Assembly (NCBI RefSeq): GCF_003122325.1
Contig: NZ_QFBC01000013.1
Location: forward strand, 62,001 to 126,000
From: Rhizobium album
Lineage (GTDB): Bacteria; Pseudomonadota; Alphaproteobacteria; Rhizobiales; Rhizobiaceae
Direction of reading: 5' to 3'
Length of the DNA: 64,000 bases
In this document: positions 1-8,663 of the stretch, piece by piece
How positions within the stretch are numbered: position 1 is the first letter of the stretch
Layout: every line of letters starts with the position of its first letter
Notes under the pieces: model-generated
What the model saw: only the letters and a program-made list of their open reading frames with translations
Database searches by the model: none
What the model was told of the DNA's origin: nothing
Made by a program: the position numbers and the translations under genes

Positions 1-14
1 CATACAGTGATCCC

Positions 15-40
15 GATGGCGGACGGTTTCGTCCGCCATC
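15..40. repeat. 10-bp perfect inverted repeat upstream of ALDH
   Basis: GATGGCGGAC (15-24) and GTCCGCCATC (31-40) form a perfect 10-bp stem around a 6-nt loop GGTTTC. No T-run follows on either strand, so it is not a classic rho-independent terminator. It ends 22 nt before the ATG of the aldehyde dehydrogenase and may be the 3' hairpin of an upstream gene or an mRNA-stabilising leader. Confidence 0.6.
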
Positions 41-62
41 CCGCATCCCGAGGATATCCGCC

Positions 63-1541
63 ATGCAAGACAAGATCGACCATCTCCGCATCCTGCCGGT
101 CGGGCCGCAATCCCTTTTCATCAACGGACAGTGGCAGGCGGCACAGGCCGGCGGCGCCATGAACGTCATTTCGCCCATCGACGGGCGGTTGCTGACGACC
201 ATCGCCAACGCCGATGCGGCCGATGTCGACCGTGCGGTTCTCGCCGCCCGCGCCGCCTTCGAAAAAGGCAGCTGGTCGAAGGCAGCACCGGCCGAGCGCA
301 AGAAAGTGCTGCTGCGCATTGCCGAACTGATCGAAAAACACGCGCTGGAACTCGCGGTTCTCGGCGTCCGCGACAACGGCACCGAAATCTCCATGGCGCT
401 GAAGGCCGAACCCGGCAGCGCCGCCGGCACCTTCCGCTATTATGCCGAGGCGATCGACAAGGTATACGGCGAAATCGCCCCGACGGCGGAAAACATCCTC
501 GGCCTGGTGCATCGGGCGCCGGTCGGTGTCGTCGCCGCCATCGTGCCGTGGAATTTCCCGATGATGATCGGCGCCTGGAAAGTGGCCCCGGCACTCGCCG
601 CCGGCAATTCCGTGGTGCTGAAACCCGCCGAAGGCGCATCGCTGACGCTGTTGCGGCTCGCCGAACTCTGTGCCGAGGCAGGCCTTCCCGAAGGCGTGCT
701 GAACGTCGTGACCGGCCAGGGCGCCGTCTGCGGCGAAGCGCTCGGCCTGCACGGCGACATCGACGTGCTCGCCTTCACCGGCTCCGGCCCGGTCGGCCGC
801 AAGCTGCTCGAATACTCCGCCCGCTCCAACCTCAAGCGCGTCTACCTGGAGCTTGGCGGCAAGTCGCCGAACATCGTCTTTGCCGACGCCCCCAATCTCG
901 ACCAGGCGGCCAAGGTGTCCGCCTACGGCATCTTCCGCAATTCCGGGCAGGTCTGCGTCGCCGGTTCGCGGCTTCTGGTCGAGCGCTCGGTCTGCGAGGA
1001 GCTTTCCGAAAAGCTGGTGACGATCGCCGCGGCGATGAAGGTCGGCGACCCCCTGCAGGTGTCGACGGAGGCGGGCGCCATCGCCAGCGAAATCCAGCTG
1101 CAAAAGGATCTCGCCTATGCCGGGCAGGCCGTTGCCGAAGGCGCCGTCCTGCGCAGCGGCGGCAAGCGTATCCTGGAGGAAACCGGCGGTTTCTACATGC
1201 AGCCGACCGTCTTCGAGGTGAAACCCGGCATGACGCTGGCGCGGGAAGAGGTATTCGGCCCGATCCTGTCGATCATCCCCTTCGACACCGAGGACGAAGC
1301 GCTCGCAATCGCAAATAGTACCGAATACGGCCTCGCCTCGGCGGTCTGGACGCAGAACCTGTCCCGCGCCCATCGCATGGTGCGTGGCATCCGGGCCGGT
1401 GTCGTCCACGTCAATACCTATGGCGGCGCCGACAACACCGTGCCCCTCGGCGGCGTCAAGCAGTCCGGCAACGGCCACGACAAATCCCTGCACGCACTCG
1501 ACAAATACGTCGATCTGAAAACCGCCTGGATCCAGCTCTGA
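63..1541 (+). CDS. NAD(P)-dependent aldehyde dehydrogenase
   Basis: A 492-aa protein spanning the full ALDH superfamily fold. It oxidises an aldehyde to the acid with NAD(P)+ in the cytoplasm. The catalytic Cys lies in GQVCVAG (C298), the general-base Glu in LELGGKSP (E263), and the cofactor-loop motif PWNFP is near residue 162. The length is normal. The ATG at 63 is preceded by GAGG (50-53). The physiological substrate cannot be read from sequence. No catabolic partner lies beside it on this strand inside the window, and the upstream neighbour is outside it. Confidence 0.9.
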   Translation: MQDKIDHLRILPVGPQSLFINGQWQAAQAGGAMNVISPIDGRLLTTIANADAADVDRAVLAARAAFEKGSWSKAAPAERKKVLLRIAELIEKHALELAVLGVRDNGTEISMALKAEPGSAAGTFRYYAEAIDKVYGEIAPTAENILGLVHRAPVGVVAAIVPWNFPMMIGAWKVAPALAAGNSVVLKPAEGASLTLLRLAELCAEAGLPEGVLNVVTGQGAVCGEALGLHGDIDVLAFTGSGPVGRKLLEYSARSNLKRVYLELGGKSPNIVFADAPNLDQAAKVSAYGIFRNSGQVCVAGSRLLVERSVCEELSEKLVTIAAAMKVGDPLQVSTEAGAIASEIQLQKDLAYAGQAVAEGAVLRSGGKRILEETGGFYMQPTVFEVKPGMTLAREEVFGPILSIIPFDTEDEALAIANSTEYGLASAVWTQNLSRAHRMVRGIRAGVVHVNTYGGADNTVPLGGVKQSGNGHDKSLHALDKYVDLKTAWIQL

Positions 1542-1646
1542 GACAATCCCGCCGCCGATGCCCGCGAAATGGGCATCGGACGGCTTCTCGGCCAGACCGT
1601 CCGGAAGAGCCAGACATCAAGGCCAAAACGGCAAGCCCGAGCCGCG

Positions 1647-1672
1647 GGAACCGGAGTGTGCCCCCAAGCGTT
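1647..1672 (+). promoter_or_regulatory. EcfG/RpoE2-type general stress promoter
   Basis: GGAAC (1647-1651), 17 nt, CGTT (1669-1672) exactly matches the alphaproteobacterial EcfG consensus (GGAAC-N16/17-CGTT). Transcription would begin near 1680, about 56 nt before the GTG start of the phospholipase-D-like gene. Confidence 0.75.
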
Positions 1673-1735
1673 TAGGCCTCGGGTGGCTTCCGTCCGGCGA
1701 AAGCCGCCCGTGTCTCAAGGGCGGGGAATTTTGAC

Positions 1736-3250
1736 GTGTATCTGGCCGATCAAGAGTTCAACATCGATGCCGCTCCTTTCCAGGACAGCATCATCCGCAT
1801 AGGGCAGAATGCCAGCGAAACGGCGACCGCCGACAAGGTGGCGTTTCTCATCGACGCAAAGGACTATTTCCGCCGCCTGCACCAGGTGCTGCGCCGCGCC
1901 AAGAACACCATCTGGATCGTCGGCTGGGATTTCAATCCGAACATCCGCCTGCGGCCGGAGACGGACGAAACGCTGGGCGGCCTGCTGCGGTCGGCGGTCG
2001 AGGCCAATCCGCAGCTGCAGGTGCGCATCCTCATCTGGGCGATGGGGCCGATCTATTCCGGCAAGACCCTGAAGTTCTTCCGCAAGATGCCCTGGAGCGA
2101 CCATCCGCGCATCTCGCTGCACTTCGACCTGAAACATCCGGTGCGCGCCTGCCATCACCAGAAGATCGTCTGCGTCGACGACGCCATCGCCTTCCTCGGC
2201 GGCATGGACATCACAGCGCGGCGCTGGGACGATCGCCAGCATGCGGTCGAAAACGACCTGCGTGTTTCCCCAGAGGGCGTGCCCTACGAGCCCGTCCATG
2301 ACATCCAGGCCATGGTGTCCGGCAAGGCCGCACGCATGATCGGCGACATCGCTCGCAAGCGCTGGCACCGGGCGACGGGAGAAGCTCACGCGCCGCTTGA
2401 GAATGGCGAGGTCGACTGGCCGCTCGACCTGCCGCCGGCGCTGGAAGGCGGCCGGGCGGCCGTCGCGCTGACCGAACCGTGGAACTGGAGTTGCAAGGGG
2501 CGGCGCGAGGCGATCCGGCTGACGCATGATGCGCTGATGTCGGCGCGTCGGCACATCTACATCGAGACCCAGTACCTCGCCTCCTTCAATGTCGCCAAAA
2601 CCCTGGCGCGGCGGCTGCAGGAGCCGGACGGGCCGGAAGTGGTCGCCATCGTCACAAGGCGGTCGCACGGGTTCCTGGAAAAGATCATGATGGGCAACAA
2701 TCGCGACCGGTTGATCCGCCGCCTCAAACGCGCCGACCGCTTTGGCCGCCTGCGGGTGATGTACCCCGTGGTTTCCAATGGCAAGGGCGGCGAACACGAG
2801 GTTCTCGTCCATTCGAAGCTGATCGTCGTCGACGATCATTTCGTCCGGATCGGCTCGTCGAACCTGAATTACCGTTCCGAAGGCCTCGACACCGAGTGCG
2901 ACCTGGCGCTGGAAGGCGTCACCGCCGAACAGCGGCTGGCGATCGCGCACTTACGCAACGACCTGCTGGCCGAACATCTGGATGCCGAGATCGGCGAGGT
3001 TGCCGCGATGATCGAGAGGGACGGTTCGATGATCGTCGCCATCGACACGCTGAACACGCGCATTCGTGGCCTGCGGCCGTTCATTGTCGATATCGAGCGT
3101 GGCGAGACGTCGTCGATCCCAGGCACGGGGCTGATCGACCCACGCGAACCCTTTTGGCCGCTGCAATCCATGTCGGCTCAGTTTGGCGCCATGGCCTCGT
3201 GGCTGCGCGGCGTCTTGCCGTTTTCCTTGGGCTGCCGCATGCGGAAATAG
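1736..3250 (+). CDS. phospholipase D / cardiolipin-synthase-like protein
   Basis: A 504-aa protein with the two HKD motifs of the PLD superfamily. The first is H141-x-K143-x4-D148 (HQKIVCVD) and the second H359-x-K361-x4-D366 (HSKLIVVD), each followed by a Gly/Ser patch (LGGMD; IGSSNLNYRS). This family hydrolyses or transfers phosphodiester bonds, usually of phospholipids. No signal peptide or membrane segment is apparent. The start is GTG at 1736 behind GGCGGGG. A perfect EcfG-type promoter lies upstream. The last 73 bp overlap the 3' end of the convergent UPF0104 gene. Whether it is a phospholipase or a cardiolipin synthase is not decided by sequence. Confidence 0.85.
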   Translation: MYLADQEFNIDAAPFQDSIIRIGQNASETATADKVAFLIDAKDYFRRLHQVLRRAKNTIWIVGWDFNPNIRLRPETDETLGGLLRSAVEANPQLQVRILIWAMGPIYSGKTLKFFRKMPWSDHPRISLHFDLKHPVRACHHQKIVCVDDAIAFLGGMDITARRWDDRQHAVENDLRVSPEGVPYEPVHDIQAMVSGKAARMIGDIARKRWHRATGEAHAPLENGEVDWPLDLPPALEGGRAAVALTEPWNWSCKGRREAIRLTHDALMSARRHIYIETQYLASFNVAKTLARRLQEPDGPEVVAIVTRRSHGFLEKIMMGNNRDRLIRRLKRADRFGRLRVMYPVVSNGKGGEHEVLVHSKLIVVDDHFVRIGSSNLNYRSEGLDTECDLALEGVTAEQRLAIAHLRNDLLAEHLDAEIGEVAAMIERDGSMIVAIDTLNTRIRGLRPFIVDIERGETSSIPGTGLIDPREPFWPLQSMSAQFGAMASWLRGVLPFSLGCRMRK

Positions 3251-4146
3251 GCCTCGCTCGCCAGGAAAAGCGGCAGGCCGATTGCAAGCGGCATGAAGAA
3301 ATACACGACGCGAAAGGCAACGAGCGCGCCAATAGCGCCTGTCCCCGGCAGGACATAGAGGATCGTGGCTTCCAGCACGCCCAGCCCGCCGGGCACATGG
3401 CTGACCAGCGACGCCAGATTGCCGGTGACATAAGCGCTTGCGACCGTGAGATAGGCAGGTTCTCCGAAGGCCGACAGCAACTGATGCAGGCATGCCGCGA
3501 CACAGGCGAAATTGATCGTGCCTACGACGATCTGAGCAAGCGCGATCTTCCACACGGGCAGATCGACATCCCACTTCCAAAGATGAACCGAGCCGCGCAG
3601 GAAAACGGCGGCCAGCAGGTAGGCGGTGGAAACGGCCAGCAGGGCGACGCCCAGGCCTGATGACACCATTTCGCTCAAGCCGACCTGCCGCCCGGCCTCC
3701 GGCTGCAACAGCAGGTAGATGCCGGCAAGCGTCAGCAGGCCGAGGGCGACGGTGAGGCCGCAGAAGACGATCAGCTTGGCGATGTCCTCCGCACTCAGGC
3801 CCCAGCGGGAATAGAAACGATACCGCACCGCGCCGCTGCTCAATGCGGCAATGCCGACATTGTGGCCGATCGACAGGCCGCAGAAGGAGGCGAGCAAGGT
3901 CTGCCGATAGGGCAGGGGTTTTCCGACATAACGCACCGCGAGAGCATCGAAACCGCTGAGGCAAAGATAGGACGCCGCAGCAAAGCCGAGCGCCGCCCCG
4001 AAGCGTTCGACCGGAATAGCGCCGATGGATTGCGATACCTCCTCCAGCGTAAAATGGCTGAAGCTGCGATAGAGCAGATAAAGGGCAATGCAGATCGCCA
4101 GTGCGATCGCCCCGCGGAGGAGAAGATTTTTTGCTGCCATGTCCAT
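3178..4146 (-). CDS. UPF0104/LPG-synthase-like flippase-type membrane protein
   Basis: A polytopic inner-membrane protein of 322 aa with 7-8 hydrophobic segments, the first directly after the N-terminus (MDMAAKNLLLRGAI). It resembles the lysylphosphatidylglycerol-synthase transmembrane domain (PF03706, UPF0104), including SHVPGGLGVLEA near residue 225, a typical motif of this family. Members act on lipids at the membrane; the substrate here is unknown. I use ATG 4146 because the upstream extension would run into the divergent EEP gene and its promoter. A minus-strand EcfG-type promoter sits at 4201-4176. The 3' end overlaps the phospholipase-D-like gene. Confidence 0.8.
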   Translation of the reverse strand: MDMAAKNLLLRGAIALAICIALYLLYRSFSHFTLEEVSQSIGAIPVERFGAALGFAAASYLCLSGFDALAVRYVGKPLPYRQTLLASFCGLSIGHNVGIAALSSGAVRYRFYSRWGLSAEDIAKLIVFCGLTVALGLLTLAGIYLLLQPEAGRQVGLSEMVSSGLGVALLAVSTAYLLAAVFLRGSVHLWKWDVDLPVWKIALAQIVVGTINFACVAACLHQLLSAFGEPAYLTVASAYVTGNLASLVSHVPGGLGVLEATILYVLPGTGAIGALVAFRVVYFFMPLAIGLPLFLASEAYFRMRQPKENGKTPRSHEAMAPN

Positions 4147-4173
4147 TCCATATTGCCTGCAATCCTGTAGGGT

Positions 4174-4201
4174 GGAACGAAACCGGCGGCGAATGAGTTC
4201 C
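4174..4201. promoter_or_regulatory. interleaved bidirectional EcfG-type promoter
   Basis: On the minus strand, GGAAC (4201-4197), 17 nt, CGTT (4179-4176) is a perfect EcfG match facing the UPF0104 gene. On the plus strand, GGAAC (4174-4178), 17 nt, AGTT (4196-4199) faces the EEP gene and fits the looser RpoE2 pattern GGAAC-N18/19-TT. Each -35 element overlaps the -10 element of the opposite promoter. The predicted plus-strand start (about 4206) leaves almost no leader before ATG 4209. Confidence 0.65.
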
Positions 4202-4208
4202 CCCCGCC

Positions 4209-4988
4209 ATGAGCAGCCAAGACCGCGCCGGCGATCCTCCCTTGAAAATCCTGACATACAACGTGCACAGCTGCGTCGGCACGGACCGCAGGCACGATCC
4301 CGCCCGCATCGCCGAAGTGATCTCCGCCAGCGGGGCGGATATCATCGGCCTGCAGGAGCTGGACGTCGGACGGCGGCGCACGGGCAGCGTCGATCAGGCC
4401 CACGCCATCGCATCGGCCCTGCGCATGCAGGCGCATTTCCATCCGGCCATCCATGTCGAGGAGGAAAAATACGGCGATGCCATCCTCACAGCCCTGCCGG
4501 TGAGGATGATCAAGGCGGATGGCCTGCCCTCGATCGGCGAGCCGCGCGGTGCGATCTGGGTCGAGGTGACGGCTGGCGATCGCACGCTGCAGGTGATCAA
4601 CACCCATCTCGGCCTCAGGCGGCGCGAACGCCTGCAGCAGGTGGCGGCGCTTCTCGGCCCCGCTTGGCTCGCCCATCCCGATTGCCTCGGGAAGCCGACA
4701 ATCCTGATGGGGGATTTCAACAGCGTACCCTCGTCGCTCGCCTACCGCACGCTGACCCTCGGCTTGCGTGACGCCGGATTGCCTGGGCCCAAACCCAGGC
4801 CGACATTTCCTTCGCGATATCCACTGCTGCGGCTCGACTACATCTTCCTGTCGGGAGATCTCGCCAGCCGCGGCATCCACCTTCCCGCCGATCCGTTATC
4901 ACGCCGCGCCTCGGACCACCTGCCACTGCTGGCAACGGTGGAGTTTACGGCGGAAAGCCATGGTGGAGGAACAAATTCAGGCAGTTGA
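4209..4988 (+). CDS. endonuclease/exonuclease/phosphatase (EEP) family hydrolase
   Basis: A 259-aa protein covering the EEP fold: LKILTYNVHSC near the N-terminus, a metal-binding Glu in GLQELD, GDFNS with the Asp/Asn pair, and the terminal SDHLPLLA catalytic Asp-His. These Mg-dependent enzymes cleave phosphodiesters of nucleic acids, phosphoinositides or sphingolipids. With phospholipase-D-like and UPF0104 neighbours, a lipid or phosphodiester substrate is plausible (inference). No signal peptide is seen. There is no Shine-Dalgarno sequence before ATG 4209, and the promoter lies just upstream, so the mRNA may be leaderless. Confidence 0.85.
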   Translation: MSSQDRAGDPPLKILTYNVHSCVGTDRRHDPARIAEVISASGADIIGLQELDVGRRRTGSVDQAHAIASALRMQAHFHPAIHVEEEKYGDAILTALPVRMIKADGLPSIGEPRGAIWVEVTAGDRTLQVINTHLGLRRRERLQQVAALLGPAWLAHPDCLGKPTILMGDFNSVPSSLAYRTLTLGLRDAGLPGPKPRPTFPSRYPLLRLDYIFLSGDLASRGIHLPADPLSRRASDHLPLLATVEFTAESHGGGTNSGS

Positions 4989-4993
4989 CCGTT
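4968..4993 (+). promoter_or_regulatory. EcfG/RpoE2-type promoter for the 108-aa gene
   Basis: GGAAC (4968-4972), 17 nt, CGTT (4990-4993) is a perfect consensus match overlapping the end of the EEP gene. The predicted start is near 5000, about 50 nt before ATG 5052. Confidence 0.7.
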
Positions 4994-5051
4994 TCAGCAA
5001 ACACATCGACCGGACCGTATCGTCCGGCACATTCAACCCGGAGGAAGCCCC

Positions 5052-5378
5052 ATGCAACACCTCAAGGAAGCCGATGGCTCCGGCAAGCTGGATATCAACG
5101 GCAAGCTTTCGGACATCCCCTACCACCTCGTCGCCCGCAAGGACGACAACCAGGCCTACAGCGTCGAGATCAGCCTCAGCGCACCGCGCGACTGGCTGCT
5201 GCAGCGCGGTTTCGACAGGCAGGCGACACTGGTGATCGAAAGCGGAAAACGAGTTGCCGTGCATGCGGAAAATCATGTCGGGGTGGAGGGACCGATTTCC
5301 GTGGTCCTGACCTCCGGCACGGATATCTGCCGCTCGCCGGAAGACGTGTCGGACAAGTATCCGGAGTTGAAGCTCTAG
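5052..5378 (+). CDS. small protein of unknown function, stress-promoter controlled
   Basis: A 108-aa soluble protein that I do not recognise. It has no signal peptide, membrane segment or cysteine motif beyond one Cys near the C-terminus. Alternating hydrophobic and charged residues in the centre suggest a small beta-rich fold. The start is well supported by GGAGG (5040-5044) before ATG 5052. It has its own EcfG-type promoter at 4968-4993. It follows the EEP gene and probably belongs to the same stress response group. Confidence 0.75.
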   Translation: MQHLKEADGSGKLDINGKLSDIPYHLVARKDDNQAYSVEISLSAPRDWLLQRGFDRQATLVIESGKRVAVHAENHVGVEGPISVVLTSGTDICRSPEDVSDKYPELKL

Positions 5379-5497
5379 GGGACACCCAAAAAACATGGGA
5401 AAACAATAATATAGAAGATTCCGCCTTTCTTAGAAAAGCGGAAATGGGCGTCCATCTGGGCAATGATATGGCAACCGAGGTCACGAAGAGCTAGCGC

Positions 5498-8137
5498 ATG
5501 ACAGTCCCGACGTCGACCTACCGCCTGCAGTTCCGCAACGGCATGACCTTCCAGCGTGCCGCCGAACTGGTTCCTTATCTCAAGACCCTCGGCATCACCC
5601 ATCTCTACGCCTCGCCGATCTTTGCCGCGACGCCGGGATCGACGCATGGCTACGACATCGTCGATCCCAATCTCATCGAGGCTGACATCGGCGGGCTGGA
5701 CGGGTTTTACCTGCTTTCGGACCGGCTGCGCGCTGCAGGGCTCGGCTTGGTCCTCGACATCGTCCCGAACCATATGGCCGCATCGCTGGAAAACCCGTGG
5801 TGGCGAAGCGTGGTCGAATGGGGGGCTGAAAGCCGCTACGCCCGCTATTTCGATATCGACTGGAGCCGCCGTCTAACGTTGCCGCTGATCGGCCGGGCCA
5901 TCGACGAGGCGCTCCTCGAAGGCGATGCCGCCTTGACCGTCGACCGCGATGCGGGTTGCCTGGCGTTCGACGTCTCCGGCAACCGGCTACCGCTCAATCC
6001 CGCCAGCTATCGCCATGTGCTTGAAGGCTCCGCTGCATTTACAACCATAGCCGCCACCGCCGCGCAGGCCTTTGCCGCTGACGAGGAGGCGTTTCATGCG
6101 CGGATGCGGGGCCTGCTCGCGGATGACGGGCTGACCCGCGAATTGCAATTGCATCTCGACGGCCTTTCGAGCGATGACGAGCTGCTGGCTTCGCTGCATG
6201 ACCGGCAAAGCTGGCAACTCATTCCCTGGCAGGACGCTGCCGGCCAGCTGAACTATCGCCGTTTTTTCGAGATCACCGGCCTCGCCGGATTGCGCGTCGA
6301 AGACGCGGATGTCTTCGAAGACAGCCACCGGCTGATCCTCGACCTGATCGAAACGGGGCGTGTCGACGGCTTGCGAATCGACCATATCGACGGTCTTTCC
6401 GATCCGCTGGCCTATCTTCAGCGCCTGCGGCAGTCGATCGGCAGCGACGTCCTGCTGCTCGTCGAAAAAATCCTGGAAGGTGACGAGGACCTGCCGCCGG
6501 AATGGCCTGTCGATGGCACCACCGGTTATGAATTCATTGCCGCCTTGAGCAATCTTTTCGTCCACGATGAGGGCCGGAAAGCATTGGGCCGGGCCTATGC
6601 CGAGCGCGGCGGCCGAGAGAATTTCGAAGACGTCCTCGACGAGGCCAAAACCCTGATGATCGAGGAGAATTTCAAGGGCGAGGTTTCGGCACTCTACCGG
6701 CTGGCCATCGAACTTGCCGAAAGCGAGGCAGACGCCACGCCGCACACGGACATCGAACTGGCCATCCGCAATCTGCTGCTGCACTTTCCGGTCTATCGCA
6801 CCTATGGCACCGAAGATGGGTTGCGTGCAGCCGACCGGACGCTGCTGCAGGCGGTTTACCGGAAGAGCGGCGCCGATCGGTCGGCTATCACTTACATAAA
6901 CCGGCTGCTCGAAGGGCATGTCCGCGACGAAAACCGCGAGAGGGCCTGGCTTTTCCGCCGCCGCTTCCAGCAGCTCGCCGGCCCGCTGATGGCGAAATCG
7001 CTGGAAGACACTGCCTTCTACCGCCATGGCTGCCTGCTCGCCGTCAACGAGGTCGGCGCCGATCCGGCCCAGGACGATTTCTCCACCGCCCGGTTTCACC
7101 GCTTCATGCAGCACCGTGCCGGCCGCTGGCCCCGGGCGCTGTCCACGACATCGACCCACGATACGAAACGGGGCGAGGATGCCCGCGCACGGCTCTACAC
7201 CTTCAGCGAAACGGCGGAGGCCTGGGCCACGGCGGTCGATCGCTGGAGCGAGATGAACCGGCCGTTCGTCACCGCCCTGCCGGACGGCCAGGCACCTGGT
7301 GATACCGACATATGGATGCTGTTTCAGGCCATTGCCGGCGCCTGGCCGGCGCAGCTTCGGCCCGATGATGGCGCAGGTCTGAAGGCTCTGTGCGAGCGCC
7401 TCCTGAATTTCACCGAAAAGTCGCTGCGCGAAGCCAAGCAACGCAGCAACTGGACCCGGGTGAACGAAGCCTACGAAGCCGCGGTCAAATCTTATCTCGT
7501 CTCGTTGCTGTCGCCCGAAAACATCGCCTTCCTCAGCGATTTTTACCAGACCCTGCAACCCCATATTCGCAGCGGGGCGATCAACAGCCTGGCGCAGACG
7601 GTCGTCAAGCTGACGGCGCCGGGCATACCGGACATCTACCAGGGGGCGGAAGGGTTCGATTTCAGCCTCGTCGATCCCGACAACCGCCGCGAACCCGATT
7701 ATGCCGCACTGGCCCTGTCACTCGGCCTCGACGGGCTGCCGGGCAACAGCGAGGAGGCCCTGCTGGTCGGCGGCCTGAAACAAGGCATTGTTGCCCGCTG
7801 TCTGTCGCTGCGCAAAGATCACAGGAGCCTTTTCGATACCGGCAGCTACGAAGCCCTGCCCGTCGAAGGCCCGCGGCAGGATCATGCCGTCGCGTTTGCC
7901 CGCCGCGACGGCGGCAAAACTGCCGTCGTCATCGCACCCCGCCTGATCCACGGCCTGCTGCCGCAGGACGGCATCTCGCTTCCCGCGAGTTATTGGCAGG
8001 GGACGTCCGTCCTGCTTCCTGTCGGCCTCGGCCCGCTCGCCAACGTGCTTTGCGACCGGCGGATTCCGCCGGCCGACAGGCTGCCGTTGGCGACGGCGTT
8101 TGAAATCCTGCCGGTCGCGGTTCTCTTCGGGGCGTAA
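5498..8137 (+). CDS. treY: malto-oligosyltrehalose synthase (TreY)
   Basis: An 879-aa GH13 protein that converts the reducing-end alpha-1,4 linkage of maltodextrins to the alpha,alpha-1,1 linkage of trehalose. TreY hallmarks are the N-terminal TYRLQFRNGMTF, LYASPIFAATPGSTHGYDIVDPN, the catalytic nucleophile region GLRIDHIDGLSDP and STHDTKRGED. The length fits TreY (700-900 aa). The partner TreZ, which releases trehalose, is not in this window. ATG 5498 has only a weak ribosome site (AAGAG). The 119 bp upstream hold a hairpin (about 5420-5444) but no EcfG-type motif. Confidence 0.92.
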   Translation: MTVPTSTYRLQFRNGMTFQRAAELVPYLKTLGITHLYASPIFAATPGSTHGYDIVDPNLIEADIGGLDGFYLLSDRLRAAGLGLVLDIVPNHMAASLENPWWRSVVEWGAESRYARYFDIDWSRRLTLPLIGRAIDEALLEGDAALTVDRDAGCLAFDVSGNRLPLNPASYRHVLEGSAAFTTIAATAAQAFAADEEAFHARMRGLLADDGLTRELQLHLDGLSSDDELLASLHDRQSWQLIPWQDAAGQLNYRRFFEITGLAGLRVEDADVFEDSHRLILDLIETGRVDGLRIDHIDGLSDPLAYLQRLRQSIGSDVLLLVEKILEGDEDLPPEWPVDGTTGYEFIAALSNLFVHDEGRKALGRAYAERGGRENFEDVLDEAKTLMIEENFKGEVSALYRLAIELAESEADATPHTDIELAIRNLLLHFPVYRTYGTEDGLRAADRTLLQAVYRKSGADRSAITYINRLLEGHVRDENRERAWLFRRRFQQLAGPLMAKSLEDTAFYRHGCLLAVNEVGADPAQDDFSTARFHRFMQHRAGRWPRALSTTSTHDTKRGEDARARLYTFSETAEAWATAVDRWSEMNRPFVTALPDGQAPGDTDIWMLFQAIAGAWPAQLRPDDGAGLKALCERLLNFTEKSLREAKQRSNWTRVNEAYEAAVKSYLVSLLSPENIAFLSDFYQTLQPHIRSGAINSLAQTVVKLTAPGIPDIYQGAEGFDFSLVDPDNRREPDYAALALSLGLDGLPGNSEEALLVGGLKQGIVARCLSLRKDHRSLFDTGSYEALPVEGPRQDHAVAFARRDGGKTAVVIAPRLIHGLLPQDGISLPASYWQGTSVLLPVGLGPLANVLCDRRIPPADRLPLATAFEILPVAVLFGA

Positions 8138-8144
8138 TCCCCGG

Positions 8145-8591
8145 TCAGGCGGCGGCTTTCTTGATGAGGAAGGCGAGGCGCTGGATGGCGAGCTGATAGC
8201 CTTGCGTCCCGAAACCGGCGATCACGCCTGAGGCCACGCCGGAAACATAGGAATGATGGCGAAACGCCTCGCGCTTGTGGATGTTGGAAATGTGGACCTC
8301 GATGATCGGCGCATCGAAGGTGTTGAGCGCATCGAGGATCGCCACCGACGTGTGCGTGAAGGCAGCCGGATTGATGACGATGCCGGCAGCACTTTCGCGA
8401 GCTTCATGGATCCAGTCGATGATTTCGTATTCGCGGTTGCTCTGGTGGAAACGGATGGAGATGCCGTGCTCGGCCGCGACCTTGCGGCAATCGGCCTCGA
8501 CATCATCAAGCGTTTCGCTGCCGTAGATTTCCGGCTGGCGCTTGCCGAGCAGGTTGAGGTTCGGGCCGTTGAGAACATAGACGAGGCTCAT
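8145..8591 (-). CDS. aroQ: type II 3-dehydroquinate dehydratase
   Basis: A 148-aa protein of normal length for the dodecameric type II enzyme, which converts 3-dehydroquinate to 3-dehydroshikimate in the shikimate pathway or in quinate catabolism. It has the N-terminal [17 protein letters not shown] with the catalytic Tyr, FHQSN, the [10 protein letters not shown] motif and [17 protein letters not shown] with the catalytic His. It sits 73 bp downstream of the FGGY kinase on the same strand. The convergent treY ends 7 bp away, leaving no room for a separate terminator. A second aroQ may exist elsewhere; this one could be housekeeping. Confidence 0.95.
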   Translation of the reverse strand: MSLVYVLNGPNLNLLGKRQPEIYGSETLDDVEADCRKVAAEHGISIRFHQSNREYEIIDWIHEARESAAGIVINPAAFTHTSVAILDALNTFDAPIIEVHISNIHKREAFRHHSYVSGVASGVIAGFGTQGYQLAIQRLAFLIKKAAA

Positions 8592-8663
8592 GGGATCTCC
8601 GCTGGAAGAATGATTCTTTGAAGGACTTAGGCCGCTTCCGGCCTGCCGATGTCAAGCCGGGGA

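Noticed and set aside
15-40. Hairpin upstream of the first ALDH as a terminator
   Set aside because: A perfect stem, but no T-run on either strand, so it is listed only as an inverted repeat.
1715-2950. Minus-strand frame opposite the phospholipase-D-like gene
   Set aside because: No recognisable domain and no ribosome site; the plus strand has both HKD motifs and a promoter.
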